Source: Alistipes sp. (GTDB lineage: Bacteria > Bacteroidota > Bacteroidia > Bacteroidales > Rikenellaceae). From it: a DNA stretch of 7,199 bases. The position numbers and the translations under genes were made by a program. The notes under the pieces are model-generated. The model saw only the letters and a program-made list of their open reading frames with translations. It was not told where the DNA came from and did not search any database. The stretch lies in the NCBI GenBank assembly GCA_020026375.1, contig JAHHQN010000038.1:1-7199 (forward strand), written 5' to 3'. Below are positions 3,742 through 7,199 of this stretch, piece by piece. Every line of letters starts with the position of its first letter. The stretch's first letter is position 1.

Positions 3742-6471
3742 ATGACAGACGTAAAACGAGTCTATACCTTCGGTAACAAAGAGGCCGAGGGAAACGGCAA
3801 AATGCGTGAATTGCTCGGTGGCAAGGGTGCCAACCTGGCAGAAATGAACCGTATCGGCATTCCCGTTCCCCCGGGATTCACCATCACCACCGATGTTTGT
3901 ACAGAATATTATGCCCACGGCAAGCAGGCAGTCATCAACATGCTGCGTCCCGATGTCGAGAAGGCAATGAAAAATATTGAAAACCTCACCGGCATGAAGT
4001 TCGGTGACAAGGAGATGCCCCTTCTGGTATCGGTACGTTCGGGCGCACGCGCCTCGATGCCCGGTATGATGGACACCATTCTCAACCTGGGTATGAACGA
4101 CCAGGCGGTGGAGGCAGTGGCCAAGCGCACGGGCAATCCCCGTTTCGCATGGGACTCCTACCGTCGTTTCGTGCAGATGTACGGCGACGTGGTACTGGGC
4201 ATGAAACCCGTATCGAAAGAGGACCACGACCCCTTCGAGGAGATTATCGACGCCCAGAAGAAGGCCCGCAACATCAAGAACGACACCGACCTGACCACCG
4301 ACGATCTGAAGGAGCTGGTGGCCAAGTTCAAGGCCGCAGTGAAGGAGCAGACCGGCGAGGACTTCCCCGTCAATCCCTGGGACCAGCTGTGGGGTGCAGT
4401 GTGTGCCGTGTTCGGCTCGTGGATGAACGAACGCGCCATTCTCTACCGCAAGCTCAACAACATTCCGGCCGAATGGGGTACAGCAGTTTCGGTACAGGCC
4501 ATGGTATTCGGTAACATGGGTAACAACTCGGCAACAGGTGTGGCCTTCTCGCGTGACGCCGCCACCGGCGAAAACATCTTCAACGGCGAGTACCTCATCA
4601 ACGCACAGGGCGAGGACGTGGTAGCCGGCGTACGTACCCCCCAGCAGATTACCATCGAGGGTTCGAAGCGTTGGGCCAAGGCTCAGAAGATTTCGGAGGA
4701 GGAGCGCAAATCGAAGTATCCTTCGCTGGAAGAGGTGATGCCCGAGGTCTACAAGGAACTGAACGAAATCCAGCACCACCTCGAGCAGTACTTCACCGAC
4801 ATGCAGGACATCGAGTTCACCATTCAGGACGGCAAGTTGTGGATGTTGCAGTGCCGCAACGGAAAGCGTACGGGTGCCGCCATGGTGAAGATTGCCATGG
4901 ACATGCTCCGCGAAGGTCTCATCGACGAGAAGACCGCCGTGCTGCGTTGCGAACCCCAGAAGCTCGACGAGCTGCTCCACCCCGTATTTGACAAGAAGGC
5001 CATCGCTTCGGCGCAGGTCATCACCAAGGGTCTGCCCGCATCGCCCGGTGCTGCGACAGGTCCCGTAGTATTCTTCGCCGATGATGCAGAGAAGGTTCTC
5101 GCAGCCACCGGTCAGAAGGCCATTCTGGTGCGTATCGAGACTTCGCCCGAGGATTTGAAGGGTATGCTCGACGCAGCAGGTATCCTCACCGCACGCGGCG
5201 GTATGACCTCTCACGCGGCAGTTGTTGCACGCGGTATGGGCAAGTGCTGTGTATCGGGTGCCGGTGAGTTGGAAATCGACTACAAGGCACGCACCATCTG
5301 CGTCAACGGTTTCACCGTGAAGGAGGGCGACTGGATTTCGCTCAACGGTTCCACCGGCGAGGTTTACCTGGGTCAGGTAGCCACCAAGGCAGCCGACCTG
5401 AGCGGCGACTTCGGCCAGCTGATGGATTTGGCCGGCAAATATTCGGTACTGAAGGTACGCGCCAACGCCGACACCCCGAAGGACGCCGCACAGGCATTCG
5501 AGTTCGGTGCCGAGGGTATCGGTCTGTGCCGTACGGAGCACATGTTCTTCGAGGGCGACCGCATCAAGGCCATTCGCGAGATGATTCTGTCGGACGACGA
5601 GGCCGGCCGTCGTGTGGCTCTGTCGAAGCTGCTGCCTATCCAGCGCGGTGACTTCGAGGGTCTGTTCAAGGCCATGAAGGGCTACTCGGTGACCGTACGT
5701 CTGCTCGATCCCCCCTTGCACGAGTTCGTTCCCCACGATGAGAAGGGACAGAAGGAGATGGCCGAGGAGATGAACATGCCGCTGGCCAAAATCAAGGCCA
5801 AGATTGAGTCGCTGTCCGAGTTCAACCCCATGCTGGGTCACCGCGGCTGCCGTCTGGGCAACACCTATCCCGAAATCACCGAGATGCAGACCCGCGCCAT
5901 CATCGAGGCTGCCATGAACGTCAAGGCCACAGGTCTTCCCGTCCATGTGGAGATTATGGTTCCCTTGGTCGGCAACCACAAGGAGCTCCGCTACCAGAAG
6001 GACATCATCGACAAGACCGCCAACCAGGTATTCCTGGAGCGCAACGACAAAATCGACTATCTGGTGGGTACCATGATTGAGGTTCCGCGCGCCGCCGTCA
6101 CCGCCAACCAGATTGCCGAGGTGGCCGAGTTCTTCTCGTTCGGTACCAACGACCTCACGCAGATGACCCTCGGTTTCTCGCGCGACGATATCGGCAAGTT
6201 CCTGCCCATCTACCTCGAGAAGGGTATCCTGAAGAACGACCCGTTCCAGATTCTCGACCGCAACGGTGTGGGACAGCTTATCCGCGAGGCCGTGTTCAAG
6301 GGCCGCAGCACCCGCGAAAACCTCAAGTGCGGTATCTGCGGTGAGCATGGCGGCGAGCCTTCATCGGTGGAATTCTGCCACTATGCAGGTCTCAACTACG
6401 TCAGCTGCTCGCCTTTCCGCGTGCCTATCGCACGTCTGGCAGCCGCTCACGCCGCTCTGAAACAGAAATAA
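3742..6471 (+). CDS. ppdK: Pyruvate, phosphate dikinase
   Basis: PPDK reversibly converts ATP, pyruvate and phosphate to AMP, PEP and pyrophosphate, working in gluconeogenesis or PPi-linked glycolysis in the cytoplasm. The 909-residue protein is complete. The ATP-grasp domain occupies about 1-375, with LLGGKGANLAEM (24-35) and the glycine-rich loop RSGARASMPGMMDTILNLG (99-117). The phosphohistidine swivel domain is about 425-510, with ARGGMTSHAAVVARGMG (484-500), catalytic H491, and T489 at the position phosphorylated by PDRP-type regulators elsewhere. The C-terminal TIM-barrel PEP/pyruvate domain holds R597, R653, E780, N803-D804 and C866 (GICGEHGG), which correspond to R561, R617, E745, N768-D769 and C831 of the Clostridium symbiosum enzyme. 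It is about 35 residues longer than that 874-residue enzyme, partly from a charged insertion around 305-331. It is monocistronic, with its own promoter. Codon choice (more GGT, CGT and GTA) looks closer to rpsP than to mnmA, suggesting high expression. Confidence 0.98.
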   Translation: MTDVKRVYTFGNKEAEGNGKMRELLGGKGANLAEMNRIGIPVPPGFTITTDVCTEYYAHGKQAVINMLRPDVEKAMKNIENLTGMKFGDKEMPLLVSVRSGARASMPGMMDTILNLGMNDQAVEAVAKRTGNPRFAWDSYRRFVQMYGDVVLGMKPVSKEDHDPFEEIIDAQKKARNIKNDTDLTTDDLKELVAKFKAAVKEQTGEDFPVNPWDQLWGAVCAVFGSWMNERAILYRKLNNIPAEWGTAVSVQAMVFGNMGNNSATGVAFSRDAATGENIFNGEYLINAQGEDVVAGVRTPQQITIEGSKRWAKAQKISEEERKSKYPSLEEVMPEVYKELNEIQHHLEQYFTDMQDIEFTIQDGKLWMLQCRNGKRTGAAMVKIAMDMLREGLIDEKTAVLRCEPQKLDELLHPVFDKKAIASAQVITKGLPASPGAATGPVVFFADDAEKVLAATGQKAILVRIETSPEDLKGMLDAAGILTARGGMTSHAAVVARGMGKCCVSGAGELEIDYKARTICVNGFTVKEGDWISLNGSTGEVYLGQVATKAADLSGDFGQLMDLAGKYSVLKVRANADTPKDAAQAFEFGAEGIGLCRTEHMFFEGDRIKAIREMILSDDEAGRRVALSKLLPIQRGDFEGLFKAMKGYSVTVRLLDPPLHEFVPHDEKGQKEMAEEMNMPLAKIKAKIESLSEFNPMLGHRGCRLGNTYPEITEMQTRAIIEAAMNVKATGLPVHVEIMVPLVGNHKELRYQKDIIDKTANQVFLERNDKIDYLVGTMIEVPRAAVTANQIAEVAEFFSFGTNDLTQMTLGFSRDDIGKFLPIYLEKGILKNDPFQILDRNGVGQLIREAVFKGRSTRENLKCGICGEHGGEPSSVEFCHYAGLNYVSCSPFRVPIARLAAAHAALKQK

Positions 6472-6479
6472 TTGATCGA

Positions 6480-6530
6480 AAGACAGATAGAAGGACGGCG
6501 GTGATCAGGGTCACCGCCGTTCCTTGTCTT
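6480..6530 (+). terminator. Strong GC hairpin downstream of ppdK, probable terminator
   Basis: ACGGCGGTGA (6495-6504) pairs perfectly with TCACCGCCGT (6511-6520) around loop TCAGGG. Outer pairing AAGG/CCTT with one bulged T, and AAGAC/GTCTT beyond, can extend it. The stem begins about 24 bases after the stop codon. The downstream tract (TTCCTTGTCTT) is broken by C and G, so it is not a classical intrinsic terminator and may equally be a 3'-end-protecting structure. Confidence 0.6.
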
Positions 6531-6588
6531 ACAGGGCCACAGTATTGCTCCATTGGTTCGAAAAAAAGACGGCTTCGTTGATTTTTTT

Positions 6589-6620
6589 TTTGAATTATGC
6601 GCAATTTTATGCTATATTTG
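6589..6620 (+). promoter_or_regulatory. Promoter of the outer-membrane beta-barrel gene, Bacteroidetes type
   Basis: TTTG at 6589-6592, at the end of a run of ten T residues, is followed after 20 bases by a perfect TATATTTG at 6613-6620. Transcription would start near 6627, giving a leader of about 36 nt before the ATG at 6663. Consensus boxes plus an upstream T-rich tract suggest a strong promoter. Confidence 0.85.
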
Positions 6621-6662
6621 TTCTACAAATGTTTTTGAGAAACACATTAAATCTATTCAAAT

Positions 6663-7130
6663 ATGAAAAAGTTTTTGTTAATGGCCATCGCAGCCATCTT
6701 TGCATTCAGTGCAGCATCTGCTCAGGACAAAGGTAATTGGGCAGTAGGACCCAAGCTCGGTATATACACCAACACGGGTTTTGACGGCGCCGTTCTCGGT
6801 ATCGGTGCCAGCGGCCGATATAGCTTCACCGACAACTGGCGCATCGAGCCTACCTTGATGGCCATCTGCGAGGACCACTGCTCCATCGACCTGAACGTGA
6901 ATGTTCACTACCTGTTCAACATCGCCGACTGCTGGGCCGTATATCCCCAGGCAGGTATCAGCGCCAACGACCTCGGTGACTGGTCTTGCGGTTTCAACTT
7001 CGGTGCAGGTACCGACTTCAGACTGGCCCGCCACTGGGACCTCACCGCTGATTTCAAGTGGATGGTTCAGACCCACAAGTACTGGAAGAACCCCATCGTC
7101 ATCTCGCTGGGCGCAACCTACAAGTTCTAA
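6663..7130 (+). CDS. Small exported outer-membrane beta-barrel protein (porin-family-like), specific function unknown
   Basis: The 155-residue protein begins with a clear signal peptide: K2-K3, hydrophobic residues 4-18, and cleavage after ASA at 20, before Gln21. The roughly 135-residue mature protein is a series of alternating, aromatic-rich segments suited to antiparallel membrane strands (WAVGPKLGIY, GIGASGRYSF, DLNVNVHYLFN, WAVYPQAGIS, GFNFGAGTDFR, WDLTADFKWMV). It ends in GATYKF, with the terminal Phe typical of barrels inserted by the BAM complex. The size suits an eight-stranded barrel of the OmpX/OmpW-like or PorT-like kind common in Bacteroidetes. Four cysteines occur (C69, C73, C90, C109), unusual for such proteins. 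The start at 6663 is set by the signal peptide; there is no Shine-Dalgarno sequence. The gene is monocistronic between its own promoter and terminator. The role could be structural, transport or adhesion; nothing here decides. Confidence 0.8.
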   Translation: MKKFLLMAIAAIFAFSAASAQDKGNWAVGPKLGIYTNTGFDGAVLGIGASGRYSFTDNWRIEPTLMAICEDHCSIDLNVNVHYLFNIADCWAVYPQAGISANDLGDWSCGFNFGAGTDFRLARHWDLTADFKWMVQTHKYWKNPIVISLGATYKF

Positions 7131-7134
7131 TCTC

Positions 7135-7144
7135 CCCGTACGGG
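7135..7144. repeat. Perfect 10-bp palindrome CCCGTACGGG
   Basis: The palindrome lies four bases after the stop codon of the beta-barrel gene and seven bases before its terminator stem. Its CCGTAC is repeated in the left arm of that stem and could pair with GTACGG in the right arm. It may be a small 3' UTR hairpin or chance; no binding protein is recognised. Confidence 0.4.
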
Positions 7145-7151
7145 AAAACAC

Positions 7152-7186
7152 AAAGCCGTACTCCGACATCGGAGTACGGCTTTTTT
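7152..7186 (+). terminator. Intrinsic terminator after the beta-barrel gene
   Basis: AAAGCCGTACTCCG (7152-7165) pairs perfectly with CGGAGTACGGCTTT (7170-7183) around a four-base loop ACAT, running into six T residues (7181-7186). The 14-bp stem and uninterrupted T run make this the strongest terminator in the window. The reverse strand carries only a broken T run, so it is mainly a rightward terminator. Confidence 0.93.
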
Positions 7187-7199
7187 CATGCCCTATGGC

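Noticed and set aside
3730..6348. An 872-codon open frame antisense to almost all of ppdK
   Set aside because: Its length is striking, but it mirrors the codon bias of a long, conserved, highly expressed gene. The translation is rich in V, L, H and G, resembles no family I recognise, and has no promoter or leader of its own. PPDK on the plus strand is certain.
6524..6736. A 70-codon open frame overlapping the start of the beta-barrel gene
   Set aside because: It runs through the promoter and into the signal peptide region in a different frame. The beta-barrel frame has a clear signal peptide, promoter and terminator.
1..7199. Mobile elements, CRISPR arrays, phage or defence genes, attachment site at the tRNA
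   Set aside because: No transposase, integrase, terminal inverted repeats, regularly spaced repeats or duplicated tRNA 3' end is present; every gene is chromosomal core or envelope type.

Overview
The window is a stretch of core bacterial chromosome, almost certainly from the order Bacteroidales. A GC-rich Alistipes/Rikenellaceae-type genome is my best guess, but the genus is inference. The evidence for Bacteroidales is: promoters of the Bacteroidetes type (TTTG, 19-20 nt, TAnnTTTG) ahead of several genes; A-rich start regions with no convincing Shine-Dalgarno sequence; an S16 protein with a long Ala/Glu/Lys tail; a RimM ending in LPEGLLNLE; an MnmA with the Bacteroidetes-type internal insertion; and signal peptides that end in a cleavage site followed by Gln.

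Layout. At the left edge a tRNA-Arg(UCU) gene is read leftward. Diverging from it, rpsP (S16) has its own good promoter, a short structured leader and a strong intrinsic terminator. Beyond that terminator come rimM and mnmA, 11 nt apart and probably cotranscribed, closed by a second intrinsic terminator. Next is a monocistronic gene for an exported protein with the endonuclease/exonuclease/phosphatase (EEP) fold, in which nearly all catalytic residues appear to be replaced. Then comes a full-length pyruvate phosphate dikinase gene (ppdK) with its own promoter and a 3' hairpin. Last is a small exported outer-membrane beta-barrel protein with a textbook promoter and terminator.

How the genes relate. 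rpsP, rimM and mnmA form a translation cluster: a small-subunit protein, the 30S maturation factor, and the tRNA wobble-uridine thiolase. The other genes look like independent units: central carbon metabolism (ppdK) and two envelope proteins. There are no mobile elements, CRISPR arrays, phage genes or defence genes, and no gene-free stretch longer than 300 bases. The longest non-coding intervals are 76-270 and 6472-6662, both occupied by promoters and hairpins. I found no new multi-gene system. The most unusual item is the exported, apparently catalytically dead EEP-fold protein with an arginine-rich insert.
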